A stretch of 64,000 nt of DNA, from NCBI RefSeq assembly GCF_014218725.1, contig NZ_JABBJE010000003.1:291887-355886 (forward strand). Direction: 5' to 3'. Of the stretch, positions 8,543 to 18,409 are shown piece after piece. Each line of letters starts with the position of its first letter. Position 1 is the first letter of the stretch. The translations under genes were made by a program, and so were the position numbers. The notes beneath the pieces were generated by a model. That model was not told the origin of the DNA. It was given only the letters and a program-made list of their open reading frames with translations, and did no database searches. The stretch is from Brevundimonas huaxiensis. GTDB taxonomy: Bacteria; Pseudomonadota; Alphaproteobacteria; Caulobacterales; Caulobacteraceae.

Positions 8543-9034
8543 TTGTTCGCTCAAAACAAATCTTCCGCAGGCCCCCGTCGCACCGGTTACAACCGTCCTG
8601 TTCCCACCCGTCTGCGCATGGGGTTGGTGATGCGGCGTGACATGGCGTTTGGCGAGTTAGGCGACGTGGAGGGCGCGTTGCGGGCCAAGGGCGTGGGCCT
8701 GGCCCCGATCTCGACGGGCGACGCCAGCCTGATCGCCGGCGGCGTGACCGTGCTGGCCACCGCAACGGCCAAGGACATCGCCGAAGGCCGTCTGAAGGGT
8801 TTGGTCGTTCCGGGCGGTTCGACGGACGAGGCGTCGCTGGCGGCCGTGCGGTCGCTGATCGACCTGGCGCGCGCCAACGGCCTGACGGTCATCGCCTTCG
8901 CGGACGGCGTCGCGCTGGCGGCCGATAGCTTCGGCGTGTCAGCCAATGCCGAGGGCGCGGTGTTTAAGGACGGGGGAGTGACCCTGCTGAACGAGCGAGC
9001 CGAGTTGTCGAAGCTGGTCGGCGCGATCGTCTGA
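8543..9034 (+). CDS. DJ-1/PfpI-like protein lacking the catalytic cysteine
   Basis: 163 residues from a TTG with a good AAGGAGA site 5 nt upstream. The segment RLKGLVVPGGSTDE matches the VVPGG turn of the DJ-1/PfpI glutamine-amidotransferase-like fold. Where family enzymes have a nucleophile elbow of the type AICHG, this protein reads IAFADGVALAADSFG, with no Cys, so it cannot act as a normal protease, glyoxalase III or deglycase. It may be a binding or regulatory protein. The stop lies in a perfect 14-nt palindrome (9028-9041) shared with the convergent methyltransferase stop. Confidence 0.6.
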   Translation: MFAQNKSSAGPRRTGYNRPVPTRLRMGLVMRRDMAFGELGDVEGALRAKGVGLAPISTGDASLIAGGVTVLATATAKDIAEGRLKGLVVPGGSTDEASLAAVRSLIDLARANGLTVIAFADGVALAADSFGVSANAEGAVFKDGGVTLLNERAELSKLVGAIV

Positions 9035-9670
9035 TCAGACGGCGCGAAACAGCAGGATCAGGTTGTTCGCGGGCATCTGGACCCGCAGCGTGGCCGCAAG
9101 GCCATGCGAGTGGGCAAGGGCCTCGACCATTTCGCGATCACGCAAACCCCAGTCTACGTTTCGCGCCCTCAGGCTGGCGTCGAAGGCCGCGTTCGAGTCC
9201 GCCAGCGGAACCTCGGCCTCGCGGTAGGGGCCATAAAGCGCCAGCAGGCCGCCGGGGCGTCTCAAGACCCGACCGGCCAGATCCATCAGCCCTTCGGTCG
9301 CCGACCAGGGGCTGATATGCGTCATGTTCGCACAATAGAGAGCGTCGAATGTGTCGGTCGGCCAGGTCATAGGATCGCCGGCGTCGAGGGCCAACGGCGG
9401 GTTCAGGTTCGACACAGCGAGTTGACGGCTCCAGGCGGCGATGCTGTCGCGGGCCTGGTCGCTGGGGTCGCTGGGCGTCCAATCCAGATCCGGCAGGGCG
9501 GCGGCGAAGGCGGCGGCGTGTTCGCCCGATCCGGACGCGATCTCAAGCACCGATCCACGCGCCGGCAGATGGGCGCGGAGCACGCGAAGAATCGCCTCGG
9601 CGTTTCGAAGCGCGGCCGGCGAGGTAAGCGCGCCGTCAGGCAGGACAGTGAGCGAATCCAGTGTTTGCAC
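9035..9670 (-). CDS. DUF938 SAM-dependent methyltransferase-like protein
   Basis: About 211 residues. The N-terminal pattern SPAALRNAEAILRVL followed by GSVLEIASGSGEHAAAFA (SAM motif I) and CANMTHISPWSATEGL is diagnostic for the DUF938 family. LYGPYREAEVPLADSN is the substrate-side segment also conserved in it. Substrates of the family are not established. The frame stays open to a GTG at 9727; I chose the GTG at 9670 because the extra 19 residues are not family-like and an AGAAGG sequence sits just ahead. The start is therefore uncertain. Confidence 0.85.
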   Translation of the reverse strand: MQTLDSLTVLPDGALTSPAALRNAEAILRVLRAHLPARGSVLEIASGSGEHAAAFAAALPDLDWTPSDPSDQARDSIAAWSRQLAVSNLNPPLALDAGDPMTWPTDTFDALYCANMTHISPWSATEGLMDLAGRVLRRPGGLLALYGPYREAEVPLADSNAAFDASLRARNVDWGLRDREMVEALAHSHGLAATLRVQMPANNLILLFRAV

Positions 9671-9865
9671 AGGCCCTTCTACCGCTCCGACGCTGCGATC
9701 GCATCTGCGATCTTTTGCCGACGACACCGGTGGACATCGGCGCTTTCGTGCGCGGTTTGACGTGGCGGAAACGACGGCGCATTCCGCTTGTAACAGTGCG
9801 TGATCGTTATGTGTTGGGTCATGGCGGCGTCAGATCGCCGGGCTCTTTTTGCTCAGGAGACGTCC

Positions 9866-11713
9866 TTGTCCAATCCTTCCACGCCCGGCTTGCGCCCGGC
9901 GCCCACCGCCCATGCCGGGCTGATCGCCTGGGTCGAGCAGATCGCCGCCCTGACCAAGCCCGCCAAGGTCCATTGGTGCGACGGCTCCGAGGCCGAGAAA
10001 GAGGCCATCACCGCCGATCTGCTGGCCAAGGGCACGTTGAAGGCGCTGGATCAGACCAAGCGGCCGGGCTGCTACTACGCCGCCTCCGATCCCCGCGACG
10101 TGGCGCGGGTCGAGAGCCGCACCTTCATCTGCTCAAATGAACAGGCTGACGCCGGCCCGACCAACAACTGGGCCGATCCGATCGAGATGCGTGAGCGTCT
10201 GGACGGTCTGTTCGACGGCTGCATGGCCGGGCGGACGATGTACGTCGTCCCGTTCTGCATGGGGCCGCTGGGGTCCGAGATCAGCGCCCTGGGCGTCGAG
10301 ATCACCGACAGCGGCTATGTCGCCCTGTCGATGGGGGTGATGACCCGCATGGGCAAACCGGCGCTGGATCAGTTGGGCGACACGGGCGTCTTCGTGCCGG
10401 CCGTCCATACGCTGGGCGCGCCGCTGGCCGACGGTCAGGCGGACGTTGCCTGGCCCTGCAACGACGACAAGTGGATCGTGCATTTCCCCGAGACGCGGGA
10501 AATCTGGTCCTATGGTTCGGGCTATGGCGGCAACGCCCTGTTGGGCAAGAAATGCTACGCCCTGCGCATCGCCTCGATCATGGCTCGCGATGAGGGGTGG
10601 CTGGCCGAGCACATGCTGATCCTGAAGCTGACGGATCCCAAGGGGCGGGCGAAATACGTCGCTGCCGCCTTCCCCAGCGCCTGCGGCAAGACCAACTTGG
10701 CCATGCTGCAACCCAGCCTGCCGGGCTGGACCGCCGAGACCATCGGCGACGACATCGCCTGGATGCGGTTCGGCGACGACGGGCGGCTGTATGCGGTCAA
10801 CCCCGAGGCCGGCTTCTTCGGCGTCGCGCCGGGCACCAGCCGCAACACCAACCACAATGCGCTGGAGACCCTGGCCTCCAACACCATCTTCACCAACACC
10901 GCCCTGACCAGCGATGGGGATGTCTGGTGGGAGGGTCTGACCAAGGAGACGCCGGAAGGCCTGACCGACTGGAAGGGGCGTCCGCACGATCCCGCGTCCG
11001 GCGAACCCGCCGCCCACCCCAACGCCCGTTTCGCGGCGCCCGCCAGTCAGTGCCCGGCCATCGCGCCGGAGTGGGAAGATCCCAAGGGCGTGCCGATCGA
11101 CGCGATCCTGTTCGGCGGCCGCCGCGCCAGCGCCGTGCCGCTGGTGACCGAAGCCTTCGATTGGGAGCACGGGGTCTTCATGGGCTCGACCGTGGCGTCT
11201 GAAGGCACCGCGGCGGCCGAGAACAAGGTCGGCGAACTGCGCCGCGATCCCTTCGCCATGCTGCCGTTCTGCGGCTACAACATGGGCGACTATTTCGCCC
11301 ACTGGCTGAAGATGGGTCAGGGGCGAGACGCCTCGAAACTGCCGCGCATCTTCTTCGTCAACTGGTTCAGGAAGGATCAGGACGGCCGCTTCGTCTGGCC
11401 CGGTTTCGGCGACAATGCGCGCGTGCTGAAGTGGATCAGCGAGCGGATCGACGGCGAGGCCGAGGCGGTCGACACGGCGGTCGGGCGCGTGCCGTCAATC
11501 GCCGCGCTGGACCTGTCGGGTCTGGACCTGACGCCCGCTCAGCTATCGATCTTGCTGGACGTCGATGCGGGCGTCTGGGCAGAAGAGGCGGCGCTGATCC
11601 CCGACTTCTATCGTCAGTTCGGAGAGCGTTTGCCGACCGCCCTGTGGAACCAGCACGCGGCCCTGGTCGCGCGTTTGGATGACGCCGGCGCGGCCTCGAT
11701 GGCGGCCGAATAG
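9866..11713 (+). CDS. pckG: Phosphoenolpyruvate carboxykinase (GTP)
   Basis: 615 residues. This is the GTP-dependent class: P-loop FPSACGKTN around 269-277, the GDDIAWMRF metal/nucleotide segment near 295, FFGVAPGTS, and the C-terminal FFVNWFRKD. It converts oxaloacetate to PEP and CO2 for gluconeogenesis, which is needed for growth on the pyruvate and lactate made by the sugar-acid pathways downstream. The TTG at 9866 is preceded by CAGGAGA at 5-6 nt and gives the usual length; the open frame further upstream (from 9800) lacks family similarity. Confidence 0.96.
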   Translation: MSNPSTPGLRPAPTAHAGLIAWVEQIAALTKPAKVHWCDGSEAEKEAITADLLAKGTLKALDQTKRPGCYYAASDPRDVARVESRTFICSNEQADAGPTNNWADPIEMRERLDGLFDGCMAGRTMYVVPFCMGPLGSEISALGVEITDSGYVALSMGVMTRMGKPALDQLGDTGVFVPAVHTLGAPLADGQADVAWPCNDDKWIVHFPETREIWSYGSGYGGNALLGKKCYALRIASIMARDEGWLAEHMLILKLTDPKGRAKYVAAAFPSACGKTNLAMLQPSLPGWTAETIGDDIAWMRFGDDGRLYAVNPEAGFFGVAPGTSRNTNHNALETLASNTIFTNTALTSDGDVWWEGLTKETPEGLTDWKGRPHDPASGEPAAHPNARFAAPASQCPAIAPEWEDPKGVPIDAILFGGRRASAVPLVTEAFDWEHGVFMGSTVASEGTAAAENKVGELRRDPFAMLPFCGYNMGDYFAHWLKMGQGRDASKLPRIFFVNWFRKDQDGRFVWPGFGDNARVLKWISERIDGEAEAVDTAVGRVPSIAALDLSGLDLTPAQLSILLDVDAGVWAEEAALIPDFYRQFGERLPTALWNQHAALVARLDDAGAASMAAE

Positions 11714-11761
11714 GCGAAAGCCATCTTGCAATAGGGGCGTCCCGGGTCGATCAAACGGCCC

Positions 11762-12775
11762 GTGACGTCTTCCTCTCCCATCGTGATTGTCGGCGCCGGC
11801 GTGCTGGGGCTTTGCACGGCGTTTGAACTGCATTGGCGCGGGCGGACCGTGTTGGTGGTCGAACCGGGCGAGGTGAACGCCTCGCTCGTGGCTGCGGGGA
11901 TGATCGCCCCGGCGATGGAGTCGGCCATCGACGACGTGTCCGTTGATCGCGCGCGGCTGTTTCAAGCAGGCCGTGATTTGTGGCCCGCGTTCGCGACGGC
12001 GGCCGGCATCGCTCTGGCGCGTCGACCCGCCGAATGGCGAGGCGGCGATGTGGATGCGATGGAGACGCGGTTGCGCGCGCTGGGCTTCGACGCGCGGCGC
12101 GATGGCGCCGGCGTCACGACAGATGACGATCATCAGGTCGAGCCGACACAGGCTCTGGCGGCGCTAAGGCAGGCGCTGGGCGAGGCTGTCATCGCGGGGA
12201 CAGTGACGACGATTGCCCACACCGATGGCGGCTGGCGGCTCGAAGTCGGCGATCAGTGGCTGGATGCGGAGGCGATCGTACTGGCCACCGGCGCCGGTGA
12301 TGCCATCGCGGGTCTGCCCGAGACCACGCGCCGTTTGATCGCGGAGATTCAGCCGATCCGGGGACAGATCGGCGTCGCAGCCGGACATCTTGTCGATCAT
12401 GTCGTGCGCGGGCCGGGCGCCTATGTTGCGCCGATGGCGTCTGGCGCGGTCATCGGAGCGACGATGGAGCCGGGGCGGCGGGATATGGCGCCTGATGCCG
12501 AGGCGTCCAAACGCCTGACCCAGGCGGCTTGGGCTGCGCTGGGTCGGCCGCCTGAGCCGCTGTCTATCGAATGGCGCGTCGGCATTCGCGGCGCGACGGC
12601 GGATGGCCTGCCGCTCGCGGGCGCGGCGCCTGGTGAAGCGGGTCTGTATTTGGCCTTGGCTCCGCGTAGAAACGGCTGGCTGCTGGGGCCCTTGGTCGGC
12701 GCCGTGGTCGCCGATGCGATCGAGGGGCGGGCGGCGTCGCCGCACGCCCGCGCCCTCGATCCTGGTCGGTTCTAG
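11762..12775 (+). CDS. FAD-dependent oxidoreductase, ThiO/DadA (glycine oxidase-like) family
   Basis: 337 residues from a GTG. The Rossmann FAD motif [17 protein letters not shown] is at the N-terminus, followed by a [11 protein letters not shown] segment typical of ThiO-like oxidases and a C-terminal [21 protein letters not shown] that closes the FAD site. Such enzymes oxidise glycine or other small amino acids and can feed thiamine synthesis, but no thi genes are visible nearby, so the substrate is open. Its stop overlaps the convergent tonB-like gene by four bases. Confidence 0.82.
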   Translation: MTSSSPIVIVGAGVLGLCTAFELHWRGRTVLVVEPGEVNASLVAAGMIAPAMESAIDDVSVDRARLFQAGRDLWPAFATAAGIALARRPAEWRGGDVDAMETRLRALGFDARRDGAGVTTDDDHQVEPTQALAALRQALGEAVIAGTVTTIAHTDGGWRLEVGDQWLDAEAIVLATGAGDAIAGLPETTRRLIAEIQPIRGQIGVAAGHLVDHVVRGPGAYVAPMASGAVIGATMEPGRRDMAPDAEASKRLTQAAWAALGRPPEPLSIEWRVGIRGATADGLPLAGAAPGEAGLYLALAPRRNGWLLGPLVGAVVADAIEGRAASPHARALDPGRF

Positions 12776-13503
12776 CCTTCCATCGCGAACCGGACGGTGA
12801 AGTTGACGGTTGCGCCGTCGACAGGCCGGCCGTCCACGGTGCGCGGGTTCATGCGGAACGACCATGTCAGGCTCTGTGCGGCGCGGCCGAAGCCCTGGCC
12901 GCTCGGTGTCTCACCCACGACCCGGCAGCCGTTCAGGCCGCCGTCTGCATTGACCACGCAACTGAGCGTCGCCGAACCCGGCGTCCCGTTCTCTGCGGCG
13001 CGGGTCGGATAGGCGCGCGCCATCTGCGCCGCCGATGGGCGACTGGCCCAGGTCGGGTTGTTGATCACCGACGGCGGACGCGGCGGCGTCTCGACGGTCG
13101 CCGTGCCGCCTTCGACGCCGGTGGGGGCGACACTGATGGTCGGCAGACCGGGTTGAGCGGTCACGACACCGGGCTCGGGCGGCGTCAGCGGGATCGTCTG
13201 CACCGTCGAGGGCACGGGGATCGCCGACTTGTGAATGGGCGTTGGCGGCGCCGCCGTTTCGGGCGTGGGCAAGGGCTTGGGTTTGGGCGGCGCCATCATC
13301 ACCGAGACCGGCGGGTCGAGGATGTCTTCGATGGGCGCCGCACTCAACTCGAACCGCTGATTATACAGCGCCACGCCTGCCGCCACGTGCAGGACGACCG
13401 AGACGCCGATGGCGCCCAGCATCCAGCGCGGGATCGGTTTCTTGCGTTCCCCGAAGTCGATCGGGCTGATCAAGCCGGGACCACCGGCAGCACGGATCAT
13501 CAT
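12772..13503 (-). CDS. TonB-family energy transducer
   Basis: 243 residues. A short basic cytoplasmic N-terminus (ERKKPIPR) is followed by one membrane helix at about 24-42, a proline-rich periplasmic linker with [18 protein letters not shown], and a C-terminal TonB domain ([21 protein letters not shown] onward). It would couple the proton-motive force to outer-membrane receptors such as the one encoded at 33.4-36.1 kb, though the pairing is not shown. Two ATGs in tandem start the gene behind GAGGGAG. No exbB/exbD lie next to it. Confidence 0.85.
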   Translation of the reverse strand: MMIRAAGGPGLISPIDFGERKKPIPRWMLGAIGVSVVLHVAAGVALYNQRFELSAAPIEDILDPPVSVMMAPPKPKPLPTPETAAPPTPIHKSAIPVPSTVQTIPLTPPEPGVVTAQPGLPTISVAPTGVEGGTATVETPPRPPSVINNPTWASRPSAAQMARAYPTRAAENGTPGSATLSCVVNADGGLNGCRVVGETPSGQGFGRAAQSLTWSFRMNPRTVDGRPVDGATVNFTVRFAMEG

Positions 13504-13631
13504 AACGTCACTCCCTCGTTCACCGCCCCCGCAGCGCCCGTAACTGCAAGTTGAGCGCGCAGGTTGTGGCGGCTTTACGGCGAAGTTTTCGCGTTCGACG
13601 AAGGTCGAGGCGTTAACGCGGCCGTTAAGAA

Positions 13632-13647
13632 TTAAGAGTTGGTTAAC
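13632..13647 (+). promoter_or_regulatory. CtrA-binding box (TTAA-N7-TTAAC)
   Basis: TTAAGAGTTGGTTAAC is an exact match to the CtrA consensus TTAA-N7-TTAAC. It lies 22 nt before the ATG of the transglycosylase gene in a gap unusually rich in TTAA (further copies at 13613 and 13625). In Caulobacterales CtrA controls flagellar, pilus and division genes, so cell-cycle control of the downstream gene is inferred. Confidence 0.65.
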
Positions 13648-13669
13648 TACGTTCGCCGACCCTTCGCAC

Positions 13670-14467
13670 ATGGGTATCGGAGCGATTCCATCGACAGGCG
13701 GAGTAGAGGCGGCCATCCGGCGCGCGTCGAACGCCGTTGGCGTGGACTATGACTTCCTGGTCAAGACCGCGCGGCGCGAGAGCGCGATGAACCCATCGGC
13801 CAAGGCCCCGACCTCGTCGGCCGCCGGCCTGTTCCAGTTCATCGAACAGACCTGGCTTGGGACGGTCAAGCAGCACGGGGCCCAGCACGGTTATGGCCAG
13901 TACGCCGACCTGATCCATCGCGGTTCGGATGGACGTTGGCGCGTCGAGGGTTCGGCGCGCAATGTGGTGCTGGACCTGCGGTTCGATCCTCATGCGGCCT
14001 CGACCATGGCGGCTGAGTTGACGGCGTCCAACGCCGCCTATCTGCGCGGCCGCACCGGCAAGGAACCGGGCGCCGGTGATCTGTACGCGGCTCATTTCTT
14101 GGGGCCGGCCGGGGCCGCCGGTTTGATGGAGGCGATGGATCGCAATCCGGGCGGCAGCGCCGCTGCCTTGTTCCCGGACGCCGCGCGGGCCAATCGCAGC
14201 ATCTTCTATCGCAATGGACGCGCCGCCACGGTCGCCGAGGTCCACGCCAATCTGCAGCGCACAGCCGGCGAGGGCGCACCCGCCGCTGGAGCCGGCGAGA
14301 CGAAATACGCCGTGCCGAATCTGAGCGACAAGGATCAGATGCTGGCCGCGCGTCTGGATCGGCTGAAGCAGGATCAAGGGCTGCTTGCGCTACTGCTCGG
14401 TCAGGATGGATCATCCAGCAGCGGCTTCGGCGGCGCTTTCTCGCCCAATGGCAAGGAAACAACCTGA
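13670..14467 (+). CDS. Lytic transglycosylase (SLT-domain) protein, candidate PleA-like
   Basis: 265 residues. The transglycosylase domain starts near residue 24; [13 protein letters not shown] carries the catalytic Glu and [15 protein letters not shown] is the following family motif. [13 protein letters not shown] is the third conserved block. No signal peptide is obvious. The enzyme would cleave peptidoglycan to let an envelope machine through. The size and the CtrA box recall Caulobacter PleA, needed for pili and flagella, but this identity is an inference from memory and not established here. Confidence 0.8.
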   Translation: MGIGAIPSTGGVEAAIRRASNAVGVDYDFLVKTARRESAMNPSAKAPTSSAAGLFQFIEQTWLGTVKQHGAQHGYGQYADLIHRGSDGRWRVEGSARNVVLDLRFDPHAASTMAAELTASNAAYLRGRTGKEPGAGDLYAAHFLGPAGAAGLMEAMDRNPGGSAAALFPDAARANRSIFYRNGRAATVAEVHANLQRTAGEGAPAAGAGETKYAVPNLSDKDQMLAARLDRLKQDQGLLALLLGQDGSSSSGFGGAFSPNGKETT

Positions 14468-14489
14468 GTCGTTGCATTGCAACCGATGG

Positions 14490-14504
14490 TAAACCGCCCG
14501 TTAA
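14490..14504 (+). promoter_or_regulatory. Near-consensus CtrA box before the first DUF2336 gene
   Basis: TAAACCGCCCGTTAA is TAAA-N7-TTAA, one mismatch from TTAA-N7-TTAA, 51 nt before the ATG at 14556. Together with the exact box in front of the preceding gene it hints at shared CtrA control. With one mismatch this alone could be chance. Confidence 0.4.
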
Positions 14505-14555
14505 GCATGGCAGTCTCATTCTGGGATCAACGTCCGATTCCATCACGAGCCGTCC

Positions 14556-15695
14556 ATGACCGCCTTCCGCGCCCGCCTGACAGAAGTGGACATTCGACGC
14601 TTGATCAAGGCGACGGACGACGATGAGCGGGCCGAGGCGGCGCACAAGCTGTGCCGCAACATGGAGCGCGCGAAACTGAATGAGGACGACCGGGCGGCGG
14701 CGCAGAAAATCCTGCGTCTGCTGGCTAATGACGCCGCCGAACTGGTGCGTCGCGCCATGGCCGTCACGCTGAAGGCGTCCGATCTGATTCCCCATGACGT
14801 GGCGCGCAAACTGGCCGGTGATCTGGACAGCATCGCCCTGCCGATCATCGCCTCGTCGCCAGCGTTCAGCGACGAGGATCTGATCGAGATTGTGCGTGCC
14901 GGATCGGTCGTGCGCCAAGTCGCCGTGGCGGGACGGGCGCGGGTGTCGCGCGATGTCGCAACGGTGCTGGCGGCGGAAGGATGCGAGCAGTCGGTTCGCA
15001 TTTTGGCGGCGAACGACAACGCCGACCTGTCCGAAGGCGCGCTGGCGACGGTCGTCGACCGTTTCGCCGACGCGCCCGAAGTCCTGACCGCCGTGGCCTA
15101 TCGCCAGGTGCTGCCGCTGCATGTGACCGAACGGTTGATCCAACTGGCCAGCGAGGCGGTGCGCGAACATCTGATCAGCCATCACGCTGTGGTGCCGGAA
15201 ACCGCGATCCGTCTGGCCCAATACTCTCGTGAGCGGATGACGGTGGATCTGGTCGATCAGGCCAGCGTCAGCACCGATCTAGCGGCCTTCATGGCTCAGC
15301 TGAACGCCCGTCGCGTCCTGAACGCTTCGCTGCTGCTGCGCGGACTGGCGCGGGGGCAGATGGCGATGTTCGAATACGGGCTGGCCGAACTGGCCAACAC
15401 GCCGCATCACCGCGCCTGGCTGATGGTGCATGACGCCGGTCCGTTGGGGCTGAAGGCCATCTATGATCGCGCGGGTTTGCCGCCGCGCCTGTTCCAGGCC
15501 TTCCGCGCGGGCGTCGACACCTGGCGTGCGCTGGCGGCGGAGGGGATCGATACCTCGAGCGCCTATTTCCGCGATCAGATGCTGGAGCGGTTCCTGACCC
15601 AGCGTCCGGCCGTCCTTCGCGACGATCTGGCCTATCTGATGGAGCGGCTGGATCAGTCGCCGTCGCTCAGCCTGACTGCCGCCAACGCAGCCTAA
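14556..15695 (+). CDS. DUF2336 protein (HEAT-like helical repeats), first copy
   Basis: 379 residues, almost wholly alpha-helical, with repeated units of the type ASSPAFSDEDLIEIVRAG and NDNADLSEGALATVVDRF that look like HEAT/Armadillo-style helix pairs. This pattern belongs to DUF2336, a family found mainly in alphaproteobacteria without an agreed function. It is followed by a strong terminator. A second DUF2336 gene of similar size lies 1.4 kb downstream on the opposite strand, with an Hpt and a NAD kinase gene between them. Confidence 0.82.
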   Translation: MTAFRARLTEVDIRRLIKATDDDERAEAAHKLCRNMERAKLNEDDRAAAQKILRLLANDAAELVRRAMAVTLKASDLIPHDVARKLAGDLDSIALPIIASSPAFSDEDLIEIVRAGSVVRQVAVAGRARVSRDVATVLAAEGCEQSVRILAANDNADLSEGALATVVDRFADAPEVLTAVAYRQVLPLHVTERLIQLASEAVREHLISHHAVVPETAIRLAQYSRERMTVDLVDQASVSTDLAAFMAQLNARRVLNASLLLRGLARGQMAMFEYGLAELANTPHHRAWLMVHDAGPLGLKAIYDRAGLPPRLFQAFRAGVDTWRALAAEGIDTSSAYFRDQMLERFLTQRPAVLRDDLAYLMERLDQSPSLSLTAANAA

Positions 15696-15699
15696 GAAA

Positions 15700-15727
15700 A
15701 AAGGCCCGCCGGACACGACGGGCCTTT
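15700..15727. terminator. Rho-independent terminator, probably bidirectional
   Basis: A perfect 9-bp stem AAAGGCCCG / CGGGCCTTT with a 10-nt loop follows the DUF2336 stop by 5 nt and precedes the convergent Hpt gene stop. A-rich DNA on one side and a short T run on the other let it work for both genes. Confidence 0.85.
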
Positions 15728-15748
15728 CGCAAACGGCTGGAGGGACGA

Positions 15749-16225
15749 TCAGCTTGCGAGGTGATCTGCGACGCGGGCTTCCAGGGTCTCGGCCAGAGCG
15801 CGGCCGGTCGGATGTTCGTCGGTCTTGATCTGGTCGCGGACGACGGCGCGGATGGCGTCGATGTGCGCGTCCAGGATCGCGATGGGCGCAGTTATGCGGC
15901 GATCGGCGTCGTCCAGCATCTTGCACAGCGAACCGGCGATACGCGTCACCAGCGGATACTCATAGGTCGTGCCCAAACCCTTCAGATCATGAGCCCGGAA
16001 ATACAGAGCCTCGGCGGTGGCGGGGGTGTAGCCCTGCTCACGGATGTCGGCCTGGGCTTTGTCCAGCTTTACGATCTCGTCGTTCAGCCATTGGCCGAAC
16101 TGGGCCGACATGGCTTTCAGCGCCTCCTCAGCCTTGGCGATGGCGTCGGCGTTGATGCCGAAGCCGCCGCCGACCTTGAGCCGCAGCGAGTTGGTCGGAG
16201 GGGTGATCTGCGCCGGATTGCTCAT
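15749..16225 (-). CDS. Hpt-domain phosphotransfer protein
   Basis: 158 residues. An Hpt motif AHDLKGLGTTY gives the phosphorylatable H79, inside a predicted helical bundle (about 60-140). It would relay phosphate between a hybrid histidine kinase and a response regulator; neither is encoded nearby. The upstream ATG at 16237 is also in frame, but GGAG lies 7-10 nt before the ATG at 16225, which I prefer. It sits between two DUF2336 genes. Confidence 0.8.
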   Translation of the reverse strand: MSNPAQITPPTNSLRLKVGGGFGINADAIAKAEEALKAMSAQFGQWLNDEIVKLDKAQADIREQGYTPATAEALYFRAHDLKGLGTTYEYPLVTRIAGSLCKMLDDADRRITAPIAILDAHIDAIRAVVRDQIKTDEHPTGRALAETLEARVADHLAS

Positions 16226-16286
16226 GGCGGGCTCCATAGGACGTTCAGGCCAAGATACGGTAGCGGGCTTAAGAAGCCGTGACCGA

Positions 16287-17081
16287 TCAGTTGGCGAACT
16301 GTTCGGCCATCACCCGTTCGTCGAACGACCGGCCCGCATCGAAAAGCATGGTCAGGGTGACGTCACGACGCTCGCGCACCTCGACGCGGGCGACACGGCG
16401 GACCTCGAAGTTGTCGGCGGTCGCCGAAACCGGGCGTTTGTCGGCCTCCAAGACCTCGAACCGCACCTTGGCGCCGTGCGACAACAGGGCGCCGCGCCAG
16501 CGACGGGGCCGGAAGGCGCTGATCGGCGTCAGGGCCAGGATGCGGGCGTCCAGAGGAATGATCGGGCCGTGCGCGGACAGATTGTAGGCGGTGGATCCCG
16601 CCGGCGTGGCCACAAGGCAGCCGTCGCAGGACAGTTCCTCCAGTCGAACGCGCTCATCGACGGTGATCCGGAGCTTGGCCGACTGGCGCGTCTGGCGCAG
16701 CAACGACACCTCGTTGATGGCCAGGCCGGTGTGGACCTCGCCGCTTTCGGTCCAGGCGTCCATCTGAAGCGGGTGGATGACCGTTCTTTCAGCCGTCGCG
16801 ATCCGCTCCAGCAGACCAGTGTCGTCGTAGTCGTTCATCAGAAAGCCGACCGACCCCCGGTTCATCCCGTACACGGGCGTACGCTGGCGCAGGTTACCGT
16901 GCAGGGTTTCCAGCATCTGCCCGTCGCCGCCCAGGGCCACGATCACATCGGCCTCGTCTTCGGGCACGGCGCCATAGCGGGCGATAAGGGCCTTGCGCGC
17001 CGCCTGGGCTTCGGGCCGGTCGCTGGCGACGAAGGCCAATCGGGGCGATGACGGCAGGGGAGGGGGGCTTGACTGAGTCAC
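16287..17081 (-). CDS. nadK: NAD kinase
   Basis: 264 residues from a GTG. The NAD kinase signature [12 protein letters not shown] has the GGDG motif at 51-54; [12 protein letters not shown] and the INEVSLLR segment near residue 122 bind NAD and ATP, and [13 protein letters not shown] is the second hallmark. It phosphorylates NAD to NADP in the cytoplasm. The gene lies 50 nt after the start of the Hpt gene and 31 nt from the second DUF2336 gene, all on the minus strand, so a DUF2336-nadK-hpt operon is likely. Confidence 0.95.
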   Translation of the reverse strand: MTQSSPPPLPSSPRLAFVASDRPEAQAARKALIARYGAVPEDEADVIVALGGDGQMLETLHGNLRQRTPVYGMNRGSVGFLMNDYDDTGLLERIATAERTVIHPLQMDAWTESGEVHTGLAINEVSLLRQTRQSAKLRITVDERVRLEELSCDGCLVATPAGSTAYNLSAHGPIIPLDARILALTPISAFRPRRWRGALLSHGAKVRFEVLEADKRPVSATADNFEVRRVARVEVRERRDVTLTMLFDAGRSFDERVMAEQFAN

Positions 17082-17112
17082 TTGGCGACGTGGCCCGAGC
17101 TTAGGCGCAGAG

Positions 17113-18237
17113 TCAAACGTTCGCGGGCTTGTGCATCATCTGATGGAAGGCGCGAGAGGCGGCGTGCGCGCTCATCGGCGTGGCCTTCCAGCCGCCGTCG
17201 GCTGGCATTCCGCCCGAAAGCTTGCGCACCTCGACCAATAGGGACGCGAAGACGGCCTTGTCCACGCCCACGGCGATGCAGGCCAGATAAAGCGGCTCGG
17301 CGGTCGGCGCGCGGATGGCGTGATGCACCTGGGCCTCGCTGAAGCCGCCCAGGACCGCCAGGGTTTGTTCGAACAGTTCGAAACGCTGTTCTCGCAGCGC
17401 GCGGACCAGCAGGCCGGGACGCAGCTGGCCGGCGGATTGAAGCTTTTCCACCAGTCGTCGTTCCGCGTCGATGCGTGTGCGATCCTCGGTCATCCGGGCG
17501 GACATGGCGCGCCACTCCGGGCTGCCGACGGCCTTCGCCGCCGCGTCCTGAACCGCCGCGTTCAACTGGGTGTCGTCGATGCGGAAGCGTTCGCCGATCG
17601 ACTGGCGCAGAGCCTGGCCGACCCATTGATAAAGCTGCTGAGCCAGTTGCTCGTTTAGCCTGGGGTGACGCGTCAACGGCGCGCGCAGGCCCGCGATGCG
17701 GCGGGAGTGATCGACCAGCTTGCGCATGGCGTCTTCGCTGATGTCGGCCGTGCGGTTGGACGCCAGCGCTGTCATGGTGACGGGTTCGGCGCGATCGACG
17801 ATCGTGTCCACGACCGGCCGCGCCAGCTGCGGGCGCCGGGCGACGGCGATCTGATGCTCCAGCGTCGCCTCGATCAGCAGGCGTATCAGGTCGGCGTTCT
17901 GAAGAAGCGGGCTGGAGGTTATAACCGGGCGGGCGATCTCGATCTCATCCAACGCCAGCATGTTGACCAGGGCAGGCGGCGCCCAATCGACGCCCGCGAT
18001 CCGTTCGGACAGGGCTAGGCGAATATCCCGCTCGGCCTGGGCTGTCAGAGCGAGGAAAATGTCGCTGAGCAGCGGCGCGACCTTGGGCGGCGGCGGATTG
18101 GATTCACACAGCGCAGTGACCTTCAACAGCAGGCGCTGACGATCGTCGGCCGAACGGCTGCTGGCCAGCGCCAGAAGCTCAGACACAGTCCGGTCGTCCC
18201 AGGCGTCGCGGGGCGGCTCCAGTTGAACGACAGACAA
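17113..18237 (-). CDS. DUF2336 protein, second copy
   Basis: 374 residues from a TTG with GGGGAG 5 nt ahead. It is again an all-helical repeat protein with segments [19 protein letters not shown] and [19 protein letters not shown] that align by eye with the first copy (ASSPAFSDEDLIEIVRA, LAANDNADLSEGALATVV). A charged region around 235-255 ([18 protein letters not shown]) could form a coiled coil. Function is unknown. It appears to lead the nadK-hpt operon. Confidence 0.82.
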   Translation of the reverse strand: MSVVQLEPPRDAWDDRTVSELLALASSRSADDRQRLLLKVTALCESNPPPPKVAPLLSDIFLALTAQAERDIRLALSERIAGVDWAPPALVNMLALDEIEIARPVITSSPLLQNADLIRLLIEATLEHQIAVARRPQLARPVVDTIVDRAEPVTMTALASNRTADISEDAMRKLVDHSRRIAGLRAPLTRHPRLNEQLAQQLYQWVGQALRQSIGERFRIDDTQLNAAVQDAAAKAVGSPEWRAMSARMTEDRTRIDAERRLVEKLQSAGQLRPGLLVRALREQRFELFEQTLAVLGGFSEAQVHHAIRAPTAEPLYLACIAVGVDKAVFASLLVEVRKLSGGMPADGGWKATPMSAHAASRAFHQMMHKPANV

Positions 18238-18409
18238 GGCGGCTCCCCGAACCGGCGACGATGCTTACCCATATGCTTGCGTCATGAAGACCGGGTTAAG
18301 CAAGACCGCCGTGGGGGTGACGTCACGTCAACGACGCCCTTGTCGGCTTGACGACGCGACTTCGCGGGGTGACGGTTTGCAAAAGCCCATCCAGAGGCAG
18401 GAGGAAATC

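Noticed and set aside
9028..9041. 14-nt palindrome CGTCTGATCAGACG as an operator
   Set aside because: It consists of the two convergent stop codons and the last codons of both genes; a regulatory role at this place is unlikely.
9723..9735. GACACCGGTGGAC upstream of pckG as a seventh LacI-type site
   Set aside because: It lacks the right half of the palindrome, lies 130 nt from the gene and far from the island; ACCGGT is common in such GC-rich DNA.
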